Shown piece by piece: positions 1 to 11,963 of a stretch of DNA of 64,000 nt (position 1 is the first letter of the stretch; every line of letters starts with the position of its first letter). This DNA is from Ectobius pallidus. Lineage: Eukaryota; Arthropoda; Insecta; Blattodea; Ectobiidae. The DNA lies in the NCBI GenBank assembly GCA_964059195.1, contig CAXKWD010000006.1, positions 65,055,073-65,119,072 of the forward strand. Direction: 5' to 3'. The translations under genes and the position numbers were made by a program. Below the pieces are notes generated by a model. It was given only the letters and a program-made list of their open reading frames with translations. It was not told where the DNA came from and ran no database searches.

Positions 1-1095
1 TTCTGGGACTAGACACGTGGCAGGTAGTATAGATCTGATTAAAGGGAGTGCCTCGTCTTCCGGCTCTGCTGTAGACGTCCCAAAATAAATGTTGGGTACT
101 AGGGCCGGTTCTTTTAATAAAAATTTATTCCTTCCCTCACCACTTGGCTTGTATTCTGTTATAATTGGCGAGATAAGACAAAAATCATGGGAATAATCTT
201 AGCGGATTTTGTTTCCGGGTTGCGCCAGTCCCCTACAACCTAAAGACAACATAAACACCCAGTCCTGAATCGGGACCAAAGGGGTGGAAATCAGGCCCGA
301 TACTGACTCACCCTCGGCGGGGAAGATATAATAGTGGTGGGTATTCCTTATGTCGTATAGACCTAGAGTCCTGTCTCGTATTTCGTCACTTTCGAGTTAG
401 TGTAAGTAGCCTATGGGTCAGTGGTTCAAATCTAGTTAAGAGATGTTTCCACAGAACCAACACTATAACCTAATACAGTTTATATTCACATACTTAAGGA
501 AGTAGACCACACTAGATTCGAACAATTTTGCTTGACCATGATATATTTCTTTTGTATCTTTTTAGTGGAAACAATAAAGAAGTTAAGTTTTGTTGTAGAA
601 ACATCATATTTCAGCTAAAACTATATTTGGTATAAAAGAGAGAAGATATCGTTACTGAGGCCTATCTCACATTGTTTAGGAGATATTGCTTTGAAATCAG
701 TACTTTAAGTTGCGACGAAAAAATATTTTTAAACAGATTTTGAAATGTATCTAGTTAGGCCTAAATCCCACTAAAATAAATTATACAGTACAATAATATT
801 TTTAAAAATTCAAAACCAAATTATGATTGCAAATAACATTTTCGTACCAAGTGTGGTCTACATCCAGCAAATTCACATTTCAGCTTTCGTATTCTTGTAG
901 AATAAGTATAGTGATAGATCATGTTCAGTCATAAATTATTTACGACTTAAGGGTGTCCTCCATTGAGCTCAATCTTGCGTAACGGCATCTTCACGACATG
1001 CTATATTGACTATCCGACATGCTGACTATTTCAAGTACGTCAAACGTATCTTTATTCTATTTTTTTATGTTGTGTCAATTTAATAACCTAAATAT
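1..1095. other. AT-rich non-coding DNA
   Basis: No reading frame of coding character, no tRNA-like box and no terminal repeat could be recognised. Probably old intergenic or repeat-derived sequence. Confidence 0.5.
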
Positions 1096-1099
1096 CCTA

Positions 1100-1370
1100 C
1101 GACCGTTGCCTTGGGGGAATTGATAGCGTGCTGCCTTCCACCCTGGTGGCCCGGGTTCGATTCCTGGCTGGAGATTTCTCAGTTATTCCTACCCTGTGAG
1201 AGGAAATGGCACACGGCATGGCACTTACTTGAAAAGCCTTGGACAAGTTGTGGTCATCGTTCCATGGCTTCGTTCCGGGCCTGGACCTGCCTTCAGGCTC
1301 AAGAAATATCATCATATGTTCCTTATTACACAAATATTTTATGGGGTCCCTAAATTGAAAGAAATCCTTA
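1100..1370 (+). mobile_element. tRNA-derived SINE
   Basis: A good polymerase III B box (GGGTTCGATTCCTGG, 1154-1168 region) follows a weaker A-box-like stretch about 40 bases upstream, as in a tRNA-derived SINE head. The body continues through a CCCTGTGAGAGG-type segment to about 1370. There is no cloverleaf consistent with a working tRNA gene. Short reading frames across it are chance. Its 3' end and target duplication were not resolved. Confidence 0.55.
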
Positions 1371-2470
1371 AAGGGAATCTTAATACTTAAAAGATTGGGA
1401 ATCGCTGACATAGAAGCAGTTGCAAAAATAAATGGGTGAAGGCTTTCGAAAGACTTCACTCTTATATATCTGCACCCATGAAAGAAAATGTATAACAATA
1501 ATTATAATATACTGCATTGTAATGTAAATCTGTAAAACAATTATTAAATTATATATCGCCTGATACAAAATTCTCTGTGACTATTTAAGTTTCATTATTT
1601 CGTTATTATGCTGATTCTCTCGTATTCTTTACATTCTTCATGCTTGCTTTCTTCTTAATCGCTCTTATTCTCTTTATCTCTCATATTCCCTTTAATTCTT
1701 ACTTTTAAATCGGTAAAACTTTCCTACTTTTTATTCACCTATTTCATATTTGTGTTATTGTGAGTATATTATGTATTGCTAGCATAGCCATGGATGTTGT
1801 AATTGGGTTGTATACCTGTAATGTTCATTCTTCATTAAATAAATAAATAAATAAATAGATAAATAAACATGATAGCTGAGCGGGCTGTTAAAGGTGGTAA
1901 TTGTATTGATATTTTAAACCAGTTTATCCACACCTCTTAATTGATTTATGTGTGTTCTCTGGTTCCGTGGAGTGTATCGTGCTGCTGAAGAGGTTCACAC
2001 GTATCACGCACATCACGCACTTTCTTGTTAAAAATTCATGCTCTGCTAAAGTAAGCCCTTTCCTTACTCGCTCGTTCTGTGTCACCTCACGTAAACCAAC
2101 AGCGTATCAAACGAGGATATATTAGTTGGAGAGGTTACTGAGCAAATTTTCATTTTAATCTAAACGGGCCTTTGGTCTAATAATGGGAACTTCTGACTGC
2201 TACTAATCATGACGTCCCTGTTTGATCGTCAGTAAGTTTTGGGGTAATTTTTTCTTTCATAATTTCCCGACGACCGTGGTCAAGTGAGTGCTAGGGATTT
2301 GCGTTTATGGAAGTTACACATGGGATTTGGGTATTTTTAGTGTATTTATTTATTTTATACTTCCCCGGGCTGTGTGGACCGCATAGACGCCTCTACAACG
2401 GTAGTGGTTAAACTAAGGAAAAGAAAGGAAGAAATAATTTTATACTTAATTTAATCAGAGGCTATCCTGT
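1371..2470. other. Non-coding, possible LINE 3' tail
   Basis: AT-rich sequence with no coding signal. Around 1835-1868 a run of AAAT/AATA units follows a non-coding stretch, which is how many insect non-LTR elements end, so 1560-1868 may be a LINE 3' end on the plus strand. This rests only on the tail. Confidence 0.3.
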
Positions 2471-2477
2471 GACAAAG

Positions 2478-2850
2478 AGTCAGCCGCGGTGATGCAGAGA
2501 TAGTAAGCCGCCTCTTGATTCCAAGGTCGCGAGTTCAAACCTGGCCGCTGTCGATGGCTTTTTGAGGATGTAGAAATCCTGGACACGAAGTCCATCGGGA
2601 GAGACTTTATACCGTGAGTCCCGTATCGTAGATTTACTGCACATCAAAGAATTCAGGACTAATTTAGGTCTTCTGGATAAGATTCCCGGCCCATTCGCGC
2701 ATCCATGTAGTAGGCCTACCTTAGTTTCCTGTTCTGGTCGTCGAGATGAGGGCTTACCACCTGTTCCTCCGGCTCTAATAAAAGCTCCATTCTGAGGTCC
2801 TTATACTCCCGACCGCGGAGTGGACAGGATGCTATCCATCCTGCCTCATG
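2478..2850 (+). mobile_element. tRNA-derived SINE (second family)
   Basis: A tRNA-like head starts near 2482 and has a B box (GAGTTCAAACCTGG) at about 2530-2543. The body is specific (cacgaag, tccatcggga and similar words) and unlike the SINE at 1100. It ends close to the 5' LTR at 2910. The 3' limit is uncertain. Confidence 0.5.
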
Positions 2851-2909
2851 ACAAAGTAAATTTAGTTCATACTTGTGTACATACTTTGTACTCATAGATG
2901 ATTGCTATT

Positions 2910-4395
2910 TGTAACCGTACTTTGTACTCAACACAGACGACAATCTCATATGTAGCCCCTGTACGATTGACAATACGCACCCTACTGTTTATACTTCCAC
3001 ACATAACACCTAACTTCAAACATTCATTCCCCATATAACACCTAACTTCAAACATTAATTACTCCATTAAGGAAAAAGCGACAAGGAAACCAATTACACC
3101 CATCAATAGCCAATAACAACCCCTACAGTTTGATATATTACACATAACTTTTTATTAACCCGTTCCATCATTTTAATATAAAAACCTTAATAACCCTTTT
3201 CATTTTTATCACACCCACTACAAATTAATACCATTGGAAGCCCCGTAAAATAGCCCATCAGAATTAAATAACCATAACTATGATAACTTTCAGTTATCAG
3301 AGTTATTGATAAAAACATAAACCTAGTACCGCCCACATCTGCTGGAACCGCCAGGCTGGCGCCGAGCAAAGTTTGACATCTCAAGTAATTAATGACCGAT
3401 GCAACTTGCCTGTTTCAACGACGAAAAACGGAATATATTTCAAATCGGATAGCAGAAGAAACTACCTTACCCCAATCAGAGCAGACTTAGACACGGACAC
3501 AACCAATTGGAACTACTTACCCCCACTACCCCTTACAAAGATATTAGCAGAAAGCACGGACATCTCGTCATCTATTGATCACACGACAGCTTAGACTAAA
3601 GAACTTCAAGACACACTTCAGACAAAAGACCACGTTAAACATTATTAAACTCAAGTAACTTTGCAATATATTGATATTTAAACGTTATAATCCGCGCGAT
3701 AGAAATAGAAGTTATTAGCAGCGTCGAAGCGCGTAATTTATATTATTTGGTAAAGACATTGGTTTTATTATTACGAAACCTTAATTGTGAACGTAGGATT
3801 GAATATTATTATCCGCGCGATACAAATAGAAACTACGAGAGAGTAAATGTGAAAGTAAATAGAAGTGTTCAACGGCGCGTACAAGTGAAGTAATTACTAT
3901 TACAATTTAGCAAGTTACAAAGTGTTACTTACGAACCTTAACGACGTACTAAATACTACTAAATATCAGGACTTACATCATCTAATAGAACTAAATCGAT
4001 TAATTCAGCATTTCAGCAAATACTAAACTTTGGAAAATATATATTAATTTGAAAAGACGACTCAACTTTTAGTTACCATTATTCCTGACACCGCCCTTTG
4101 ACTGTTATCTCGATTTTCTCTAGCCACTTCCCTAGATAAGAGTTCTCTAGCTTATAACTACCCCTGAGTACTACGCCCGGCACCCCTTATTTTAATCAGA
4201 ACTCCAGAACTACTACACATCTTAAAAATCCCACCTACAGTGATAAATCTTCATAACCCCAGTACGGTTATAAATGACGTCCAATCTTGTGGCCTAATTA
4301 AAGAACTGTTATAAATAGCTGACCAACGTAAGCAACGGTTATAAATAGCTACCCAACTTAGTGGCAAATCTTCAGGAGAGCGACGAACGGTGATA
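2910..4395 (+). repeat. 5' LTR
   Basis: 1486 bp, starting TGTAACC and ending GGTGATA, so the ends are TG...TA rather than the usual TG...CA. The boundaries come from the loss of identity with the 3' copy and from the TATT duplication. Reading frames of 65 and 73 codons in it are duplicated exactly in the 3' LTR and have no recognisable product. The last 140 bp hold tandem copies of a GGTTATAAAT-containing unit. Confidence 0.85.
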
Positions 4396-4397
4396 AA

Positions 4398-4415
4398 TGG
4401 CGACCATCGTGATTG
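4398..4415 (+). other. Primer-binding-site-like sequence
   Basis: TGGCGACCATCGTGATTG begins two bases after the LTR. A leading TGG pairs with the CCA end of a tRNA, as expected for minus-strand priming. The tRNA was not identified. The site also looks like the next unit of the tandem repeat that ends the LTR, so part of the match could be coincidence. Confidence 0.5.
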
Positions 4416-4819
4416 CTTGAATTTGAAGATCGAGGGACCAGTCAATAAAATTTAATTTTTCAACAATAAAATTCAGGAACATTACACTAAACCACACACC
4501 ACCAAGTTTTAAATTCTGTGAGAAATTTTATTAGAGTCAGCACACCATTGGATTATTCATCATTTCATCAATACCCCCCCCCTGGATCTTCATCTACAAC
4601 ATTTTCCCTCATCACCTGGGCACCTGGACATCACCTTTGGCCTGCCGCTGGACATCTGGACTACAAAAGGGTATCGTTAATCCAACTTAAGTGTTGAAAA
4701 CTGAATTTTGCTCCTGTTTTTATTTGAATTCAAAGTAAATTTTTTCAATTTAAATTTCAAATTTTTTTTGCATTTTAATTAATTTTATTTTTGTAAATTC
4801 AATTGTATTATAGTAGTTT
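4416..4819 (+). other. LTR element 5' leader
   Basis: Untranslated leader between the PBS-like site and gag. It is AT-rich with a C run near 4575 and no coding frame. Confidence 0.6.
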
Positions 4820-6859
4820 ATGAAATTAAGGAATAATAAAGTATTCCAAATCATGGAGCCAAATTCTGATACTCAGATATTATGTTCAGAACAGAATCCT
4901 ACTTCTGAAAATAATGAAAGTGCATCTGTTCCTATTTCTGAAAACTTAGAAATTACTCAGCATGAAACCGAAAGTGACCTTGCTAGCTTGCCTGTTACAC
5001 AAACCCCTGTTAATATCCCAGCTGTGAGTGCACCCACCCCATCGACTTCAACTCAGAACACCATAAATTTAGACCCTAACCTTCCTTCTTTCAGTTCAGA
5101 TTTTTTGTCACAACTACAGACAATGATAGTAGGAATCTCTACACAGTTAAATTCCACACTAGAAACACAGAGCCAACAATTGAGAAATGAAATGGCCACA
5201 CAAAATGCTACAATGAACTCCACACTTGAAAGTCAAAATCAACAAATGACTACAATGAACTCCACACTTGAAAGTCAGATTGCTAACATGAACACGAATA
5301 TAAATTCAACACTTGAAAATCAAAATCAACAAATCTCAACAATGAATGCTACACTAACTACATTAATCACTGAACACCGCACTCAGGTTACGTCTGAATT
5401 ACAAAATTTAGACAGTAGAGTCACAGCTCAAATTGCTACCTCAGAACAAGTGTTGACAAATCATATTTCCTCTGTAGAAAATCATGTCACCTCAGTAGAA
5501 AGGGTAACTGTTAGCAATTCTACGAAATTGGTATCCCTTCAATCAGAGTTAGACCGACTTAGGCAAAGGGTTAGAGACCAGGAAAGCCTAATCGAACAAA
5601 CCAGGGAAAATGCTTTGATCCCTCATGTTTGTAATACCCCCTCAACATCTGCCTCTACTTCTTCCAACCCCCCTGATCCGGTACCTCAAGCCCCTGAAAT
5701 ACCAGAACCACCTGCACCATTACCCAGAACCAACAATGGATTGGATCAACGAGCTGCCAGCACTAATCAAACACCCCAAAATGTTGTAAACAATAGTTTT
5801 TCATTGCACAATTCGGATTTTCCATTACCGTATTTTGAAGATACCTTGAAAACAAACCCTGTCAGATATTTAAAGGACCTAAAAACTTATTTTGCTTTAC
5901 GAGGAGTCCCAGAACATCTAAAAATGATTTTTGTGAATCAATCTTTGAAAGCTAACGCAGCTCGCTGGCTCCAAGTCATCGATCCCAACAACCTCCTGTC
6001 CATAGGTCAGTTTGAGGAAATGTTTTTATCTGAGTATTGGAGCGAAAGCGAGCAAAGCCGTTTGAGATCGCGAATATTTCAAGGTAAGTACGACCGTAGC
6101 CACGGCCAAACCTATCTACAATATTTCATTTCTTTGTGTGAAAGCCGCCAACTGCTTAAACCAGAAATTTTGGAGCAAGATTTTCTAAAGGCACTCCCGT
6201 CTCACTTTCCGCCTGTAATAAGGAATTGCCTTGTTGTCGCATCTCCTCAATCCACCACTGAGATGTTAAAATTACTAAAGTCAATGCAGGACCTAACTTA
6301 CACTTCCACTAAACCATCGCACCCCATTGTGTCAGCTAACCAAACTCACCGGAAAAACATTAATCTGGTACAAACTTCTGACAATCAGGAAAATTTCCAG
6401 ATTGGGTCGCGGACAGGAATTTCAAATGAGGACCAGCAAAACAATGATTCTAGGGACAACAGACCTTATTGGCCCCAAACAGAGTACGTGCGAAACGCCC
6501 GCAATAATTGGCAAACCCGTGGTTTCCGTTTCAGGCCGTATGGCAATTACAATAATAGGCAAGGGAACAGTTACCGTGGTCAGAACAGACGTGGCTATGC
6601 AGGAAATAGGCCTAACTGGTTTAACCGTAATCAGTATAACCAAGGTTTTTTCCGCCCCTACTATAGAGGCTGGAATAATTTCAGGTACTCCCGCCGTAAC
6701 TACAATAATCAATATGAAAGGAACAATTCTTATGAAAGCCCGAGAAATAGACCTAACAACAATTCCCCGAGTAACATGGAAGACAGACAAGGAAATAATG
6801 ACACATCCCAGAATGAAATAAGGACCCCTAACCCCCACGACCAGATTGATAGATCATAA
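4820..6859 (+). CDS. Gag-like capsid polyprotein of LTR retrotransposon
   Basis: Intact 679-codon frame. Residues 1-90 are acidic and Ser/Thr/Pro-rich. About 92-265 is a predicted coiled coil built on a recurring NSTLES/NQQ unit, present four to five times. About 270-303 is Pro-rich. About 333-490 resembles the helical capsid domain of Ty3/gypsy-type Gag, with RYLKDLKTYFALRG and ARWL landmarks. About 541-650 is very rich in Arg, Asn, Tyr and Gly (RGF, RGY, YRG motifs) and would serve as a nucleic-acid-binding tail; the usual CCHC zinc knuckle is absent. The start at 4820 is the first ATG; a second in-frame ATG is 11 codons on. No frame for pol follows and none overlaps the stop. Assignment as Gag rests on architecture and capsid-like motifs; the exact lineage is open. 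Confidence 0.8.
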   Translation: MKLRNNKVFQIMEPNSDTQILCSEQNPTSENNESASVPISENLEITQHETESDLASLPVTQTPVNIPAVSAPTPSTSTQNTINLDPNLPSFSSDFLSQLQTMIVGISTQLNSTLETQSQQLRNEMATQNATMNSTLESQNQQMTTMNSTLESQIANMNTNINSTLENQNQQISTMNATLTTLITEHRTQVTSELQNLDSRVTAQIATSEQVLTNHISSVENHVTSVERVTVSNSTKLVSLQSELDRLRQRVRDQESLIEQTRENALIPHVCNTPSTSASTSSNPPDPVPQAPEIPEPPAPLPRTNNGLDQRAASTNQTPQNVVNNSFSLHNSDFPLPYFEDTLKTNPVRYLKDLKTYFALRGVPEHLKMIFVNQSLKANAARWLQVIDPNNLLSIGQFEEMFLSEYWSESEQSRLRSRIFQGKYDRSHGQTYLQYFISLCESRQLLKPEILEQDFLKALPSHFPPVIRNCLVVASPQSTTEMLKLLKSMQDLTYTSTKPSHPIVSANQTHRKNINLVQTSDNQENFQIGSRTGISNEDQQNNDSRDNRPYWPQTEYVRNARNNWQTRGFRFRPYGNYNNRQGNSYRGQNRRGYAGNRPNWFNRNQYNQGFFRPYYRGWNNFRYSRRNYNNQYERNNSYESPRNRPNNNSPSNMEDRQGNNDTSQNEIRTPNPHDQIDRS

Positions 6860-9337
6860 TTTTTCTTATTTTTCCTTCGCTAAATAACTCAAAACGAAAC
6901 TTCCCAAAACAGCATAGAATGTTAAAATTATTCCAGGAAATGTAAATATCAAAATGAACCAGCATTACCTTATTATAAATAAATTTGAATGTTTGCAATT
7001 TTATAAACAACAATAATTTAAAGAGAATAACAATGCCAATGCCAACAATGTGGAAGGCCTGCCCATTGTTGACAACAATTTAATTGTTAGTAGTGTTATT
7101 TTTCCTTTTAGATAATAAATAAATTGAAATTTTGTTTGGAATATTAATTAAATATTTGACCACAGTAATAATATTCATGGAAATTGAAATTCTTTTGGAC
7201 ACTTATGACTTAAGAAGTTTATCAAATTAAATTAACATTTTGTTAATAGTGATGACATAACCACACCCCTTAGTTAAGATGTAAATAATATATATATGTG
7301 TAGAATGTCACCCCTATTAATTCAGTGAATATTTCAGAAAATTTCCCCAATTTTATTTTAACCAACATGCTCCTTGGAACCCAATACAACGCAACAGATA
7401 TTGTAAGAATTTAGAAAGTTTATTCAAAGAGAACAAAATCCCATTCAACTCAAGTCTCCCCTTAGCAAGTTACAACTCATTGTACGACCGACCCTTGGCC
7501 GGAAACACCCCGCTGTGCTGTAAACTGGTAGTAAACATTGAACTTCACATGTATAATACCAGGCAACGACCCCAATACAAACTGTTGAGAAGAAATTCTT
7601 GTAACCTACAACAATCACCTGTTAGAACTATATTATGTCATGAACCCCAAACAGAAATGCCTAAGAAAGTTTAAAGCAGAAGGAGAAGTAAAAAGGATTA
7701 TCGACCAGGACTCAGGAAAACGTTTTATCAGACTGACATTGTAAAATAATTAGAGTGATTCATACTTCTCAAATTAATGTTTTACCTGACGTTATATATA
7801 ACGAATGTGATACTTACAAGGTAGAGTGTAATTAGCCTCCCCGTGGTTGTTGCAAAGACTATGATGAAATGATTCTTATTCTATAAAATAGAGTGAGACA
7901 TCACAACAGCCATTCCACTACAGATGTAAGTGCAACAAATAAGCTTATTGCCATTGTTAGTGAACCTTTGTATATATGTAATTTTAAGATAGGCCACTCC
8001 CTTTATTTATTCAACTGAAGAGTTAAAACATTCATTTGACAAAGGTAATCACACTATTATTTGAAGTAGTAAATAAGTAAACATTGAAATTTCGACATAT
8101 TTGAATTTTATTGGAGTAGTACACAGAGTAAGAATAATTAAATTTTGTTAATTTTTCAAAAAAAAAAAAAAAAAATTATTTTACATAAACAATATGGACA
8201 GGAAATAACCCTCTCCCTACACTAATTAAGTAGAATTGTATAGCAAAAGTGAAGTAAAAGAATGATCAGAGTTAAGTAAGAATTTGAAAGTGAAATAGTT
8301 GTTGAGAAATATGTGTGTTAACAAACAAGAATCTTGAAGGTAAAATAATGAGAAATATAACAAAAGGTAAGAAATAAATGTATGATAAACAAAATGAGTG
8401 AATAATTAAAATGGTACAATATATATCTACGAGGAAAATATGAAGTAATGATGGTTATGAAGTGAGAAATATGAGAATAAATGAGGAAATATGATAACGA
8501 GTATTGAAAGTAATATGAAAGAAAAGAATGATAATGAGTATTGAGATTAATAAAGAAATTGTGAAGGTAAGACATAAAAGATGATTGATGAAGTTAGAAT
8601 AATGGAAACAAGGTAAAAGAATATTGAAAGAATAAAAAGGAACATTAAGAAATGATTATTAATGAGGTAAATAGATAAAAAGGAGTAGGAAGAAAACATG
8701 TGTAATCTGAATATAATATCAGTGTATTAAGTAGACCAATGAGGAAGATTAGCGTACTCCAACGTTTGACATCAACAATATATGGATTAGCATCAAAAAT
8801 CAGCGTTATGCAAGAAGCTATTGAAATTAATATTAATATCAAGAAATTCGAGTGTATTTTATAATTTTATTTGTGTATAAGGTATAATTATGATTTTGTT
8901 TTACTAGTTAATCAAATGGACTATGAACTCAGCAAAATGTGTACTACGACCAAGAAGAAAAGTGACCAATTCAAGGTAAAATTATGTTAAAAGTGTATTT
9001 TATTGATTATGAATTTATTTGTGTATGTGTAATTACGGCAGAATTAATCAAAAGTATAGATGATGTAAGGATCTAAATTTTTCAAGAACAGATATTGAAA
9101 ACAAAGACAATTGATCGAAAAGCTAATATCAAAGTAAACCACAATAGATAAAATCCCACGAAATTCTTTTAGCCATGGAAAAGTATTTTAGGGAATCGAA
9201 AAATTAAATTTCCATATTTCAAAACACCGCCACTCTTCAAATTCCAGATTGGGTATTATAATGATCATAAAATCCCGCTTGTATTGACGTCGACATCTCT
9301 ACATCGTGTGAGTTTTTTAATCATTATGCGGACATCT
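6860..9337 (+). other. Non-coding interior of the LTR element
   Basis: 2.5 kb between the gag stop and the 3' LTR. No reverse transcriptase, integrase or envelope motif was seen in any frame. 8230-8700 is strikingly purine-rich (AAG, GAAAT and AATGAG words), which produces long but empty minus-strand frames. An A tract lies at about 8158-8175. A 64-codon plus frame at 7480-7674 has no recognisable product. Confidence 0.65.
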
Positions 9338-10823
9338 TGTAACCGTACTTTGTACTCAACACAGACGACAATCTCATATGTAGCCCCTGTACGATTGACA
9401 ATACGCACCCTACTGTTTATACTTCCACACATAACACCTAACTTCAAACATTCATTCCCCATATAACACCTAACTTCAAACATTAATTACTCCATTAAGG
9501 AAAAAGCGACAAGGAAACCAATTACACCCATCAATAGCCAATAACAACCCCTACAGTTTGATATATTACACATAACTTTTTATTAACCCGTTCCATCATT
9601 TTAATATAAAAACCTTAATAACCCTTTTCATTTTTATCACACCCACTACAAATTAATACCATTGGAAGCCCCGTAAAATAGCCCATCAGAATTAAATAAC
9701 CATAACTATGATAACTTTCAGTTATCAGAGTTATTGATAAAAACATAAACCTAGTACCGCCCACATCTGCTGGAACCGCCAGGCTGGCGCCGAGCAAAGT
9801 TTGACATCTCAAGTAATTAATGACCGATGCAACTTGCCTGTTTCAACGACGAAAAACGGAATATATTTCAAATCGGATAGCAGAAGAAACTACCTTACCC
9901 CAATCAGAGCAGACTTAGACACGGACACAACCAATTGGAACTACTTACCCCCACTACCCCTTACAAAGATATTAGCAGAAAGCACGGACATCTCGTCATC
10001 TATTGATCACACGACAGCTTAGACTAAAGAACTTCAAGACACACTTCAGACAAAAGACCACGTTAAACATTATTAAACTCAAGTAACTTTGCAATATATT
10101 GATATTTAAACGTTATAATCCGCGCGATAGAAATAGAAGTTATTAGCAGCGTCGAAGCGCGTAATTTATATTATTTGGTAAAGACATTGGTTTTATTATT
10201 ACGAAACCTTAATTGTGAACGTAGGATTGAATATTATTATCCGCGCGATACAAATAGAAACTACGAGAGAGTAAATGTGAAAGTAAATAGAAGTGTTCAA
10301 CGGCGCGTACAAGTGAAGTAATTACTATTACAATTTAGCAAGTTACAAAGTGTTACTTACGAACCTTAACGACGTACTAAATACTACTAAATATCAGGAC
10401 TTACATCATCTAATAGAACTAAATCGATTAATTCAGCATTTCAGCAAATACTAAACTTTGGAAAATATATATTAATTTGAAAAGACGACTCAACTTTTAG
10501 TTACCATTATTCCTGACACCGCCCTTTGACTGTTATCTCGATTTTCTCTAGCCACTTCCCTAGATAAGAGTTCTCTAGCTTATAACTACCCCTGAGTACT
10601 ACGCCCGGCACCCCTTATTTTAATCAGAACTCCAGAACTACTACACATCTTAAAAATCCCACCTACAGTGATAAATCTTCATAACCCCAGTACGGTTATA
10701 AATGACGTCCAATCTTGTGGCCTAATTAAAGAACTGTTATAAATAGCTGACCAACGTAAGCAACGGTTATAAATAGCTACCCAACTTAGTGGCAAATCTT
10801 CAGGAGAGCGACGAACGGTGATA
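9338..10823 (+). repeat. 3' LTR
   Basis: Copy of 2910-4395, same length and apparently identical sequence. It ends GGTGATA and is followed at once by the TATT duplication. Identical LTRs mean very little time since insertion, or recent gene conversion. Confidence 0.85.
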
Positions 10824-10827
10824 TATT

Positions 10828-11963
10828 ATAGAATATTATTGATATTATATGTTAGTTAACTTAATTGGTTTAAATGTCTTCAGCAAGGATGGTTTCTTAA
10901 GATGCTGACTGAAAATTTCAGAGCCATTAGCGTTATCCCATTCAGTAGCAAGTTAGGGAGATGATAGGACTTGCAGAATTTTACAAACGTTGTTGGAATT
11001 GTGCTTCTGGAACCGACTGACGGTCGTACTATTTTGCTATACTGTAGTTTGTAGGATTAAGCATGTATATACAGAGACATTATTTTTGCGATGTGCCGCT
11101 GGAGCGCCTTTGTCGGCCGCCGACTTGCTTCCAGGCCGCCTGACCGTGCGTTCCCGGCATATCGCAAAAGTAATCTCTCTGTCGAAATTAATAGTTACTG
11201 CTGTATGTGGCTTATTTTTCTGATTTATTGGATCAGGCTAGTTCACTCTGGAAACTGCATAGTCCATGGTTGTTTGCATTGCAGGCGATCTTAGCGATTT
11301 TGCGTGTACACCTGTTCATGTGCAGTAAATCCAGGTGACCTGATGGAATGAGTTACGTACTTTTATTTGATAGTATCGAGCAATTATTGTACTGCATGTA
11401 AAAGGGTTTATTTTTCATTAGTGGCAACATGTCTGTATACACTCACTGAAACAAAGGAAATTTCCCCACTTTTATCTCATATTGGTTAGGTATCCAGCAT
11501 AGGCCTATCACAGGGAAAATGGATTTTCTCTATCACCACACTTTAATGAGCAATCTTTACTTGCCGATCTAAAATGATGTACTGGTATTTAACTTTAGGA
11601 TATATTTTTAATATTTTGGACAAAACTTCAAATTACCAAAGAGGTTAGTCGGTGTACAGGGGCTTCTCTGAAATCTGCGAGCTGCAGGTCTAGTAAAATT
11701 TACTAAAATGTAATGGGGAATGTCTTAATGGGACATGGTGAACCGAAGTTCAGATAATTTTACCACTATCTATCTTTACGGTAATTAAGGTTTATTAGAA
11801 GCCTTATAGATCAGTTTCTGACTTCAGCAATTGGTATTTGAATTTATATCAATTACCCCTGTTTGAAATTTGAATATACAAATTTTAGACCGGTAAGTAG
11901 AGCCTGCTCTTTAAATTTTTACTATTGTTGACCCAAGTCGGTGTCGTGATAGAGAAAATCTAC
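10828..11963. other. Non-coding DNA with a short hairpin
   Basis: No coding sequence recognised. At 11071-11182 an imperfect inverted repeat of about 30 bp per arm (TTTTGCGATRTGCCG core) encloses a GC-rich loop; this may be a very small MITE. Plus-strand frames across it are Arg-rich by composition only. Confidence 0.4.

Larger units (their letters stand above)
2906..10827 (+). mobile_element. Complete LTR retrotransposon without pol (TR-GAG-like)
   Basis: Two direct repeats of 1486 bp (2910-4395 and 9338-10823, constant offset 6428) flank a 4942-bp interior. They read as identical wherever I compared them, with no indel. The tetranucleotide TATT lies immediately outside both ends (2906-2909 and 10824-10827), a 4-bp target-site duplication. 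A PBS-like TGGCGACC starts two bases after the 5' LTR. The interior has one long gag frame and no recognisable protease, reverse transcriptase, RNase H or integrase. A clear polypurine tract directly before the 3' LTR is missing. The element looks very young and presumably moves with enzymes supplied by a relative. Confidence 0.85.

Noticed and set aside
3187..3594. Two short genes at 3187-3384 and 3373-3594, repeated at 9615-10022
   Set aside because: They lie within the LTRs, are duplicated exactly with them and show no motifs.
6860..9337. Hidden pol or env in the LTR element
   Set aside because: No YxDD, protease DTG, integrase HHCC or DDE pattern could be found on the plus strand; the minus frames are composition artefacts.
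11091..11294. Arg-rich plus frame
   Set aside because: Caused by the GC-rich loop of a small hairpin.
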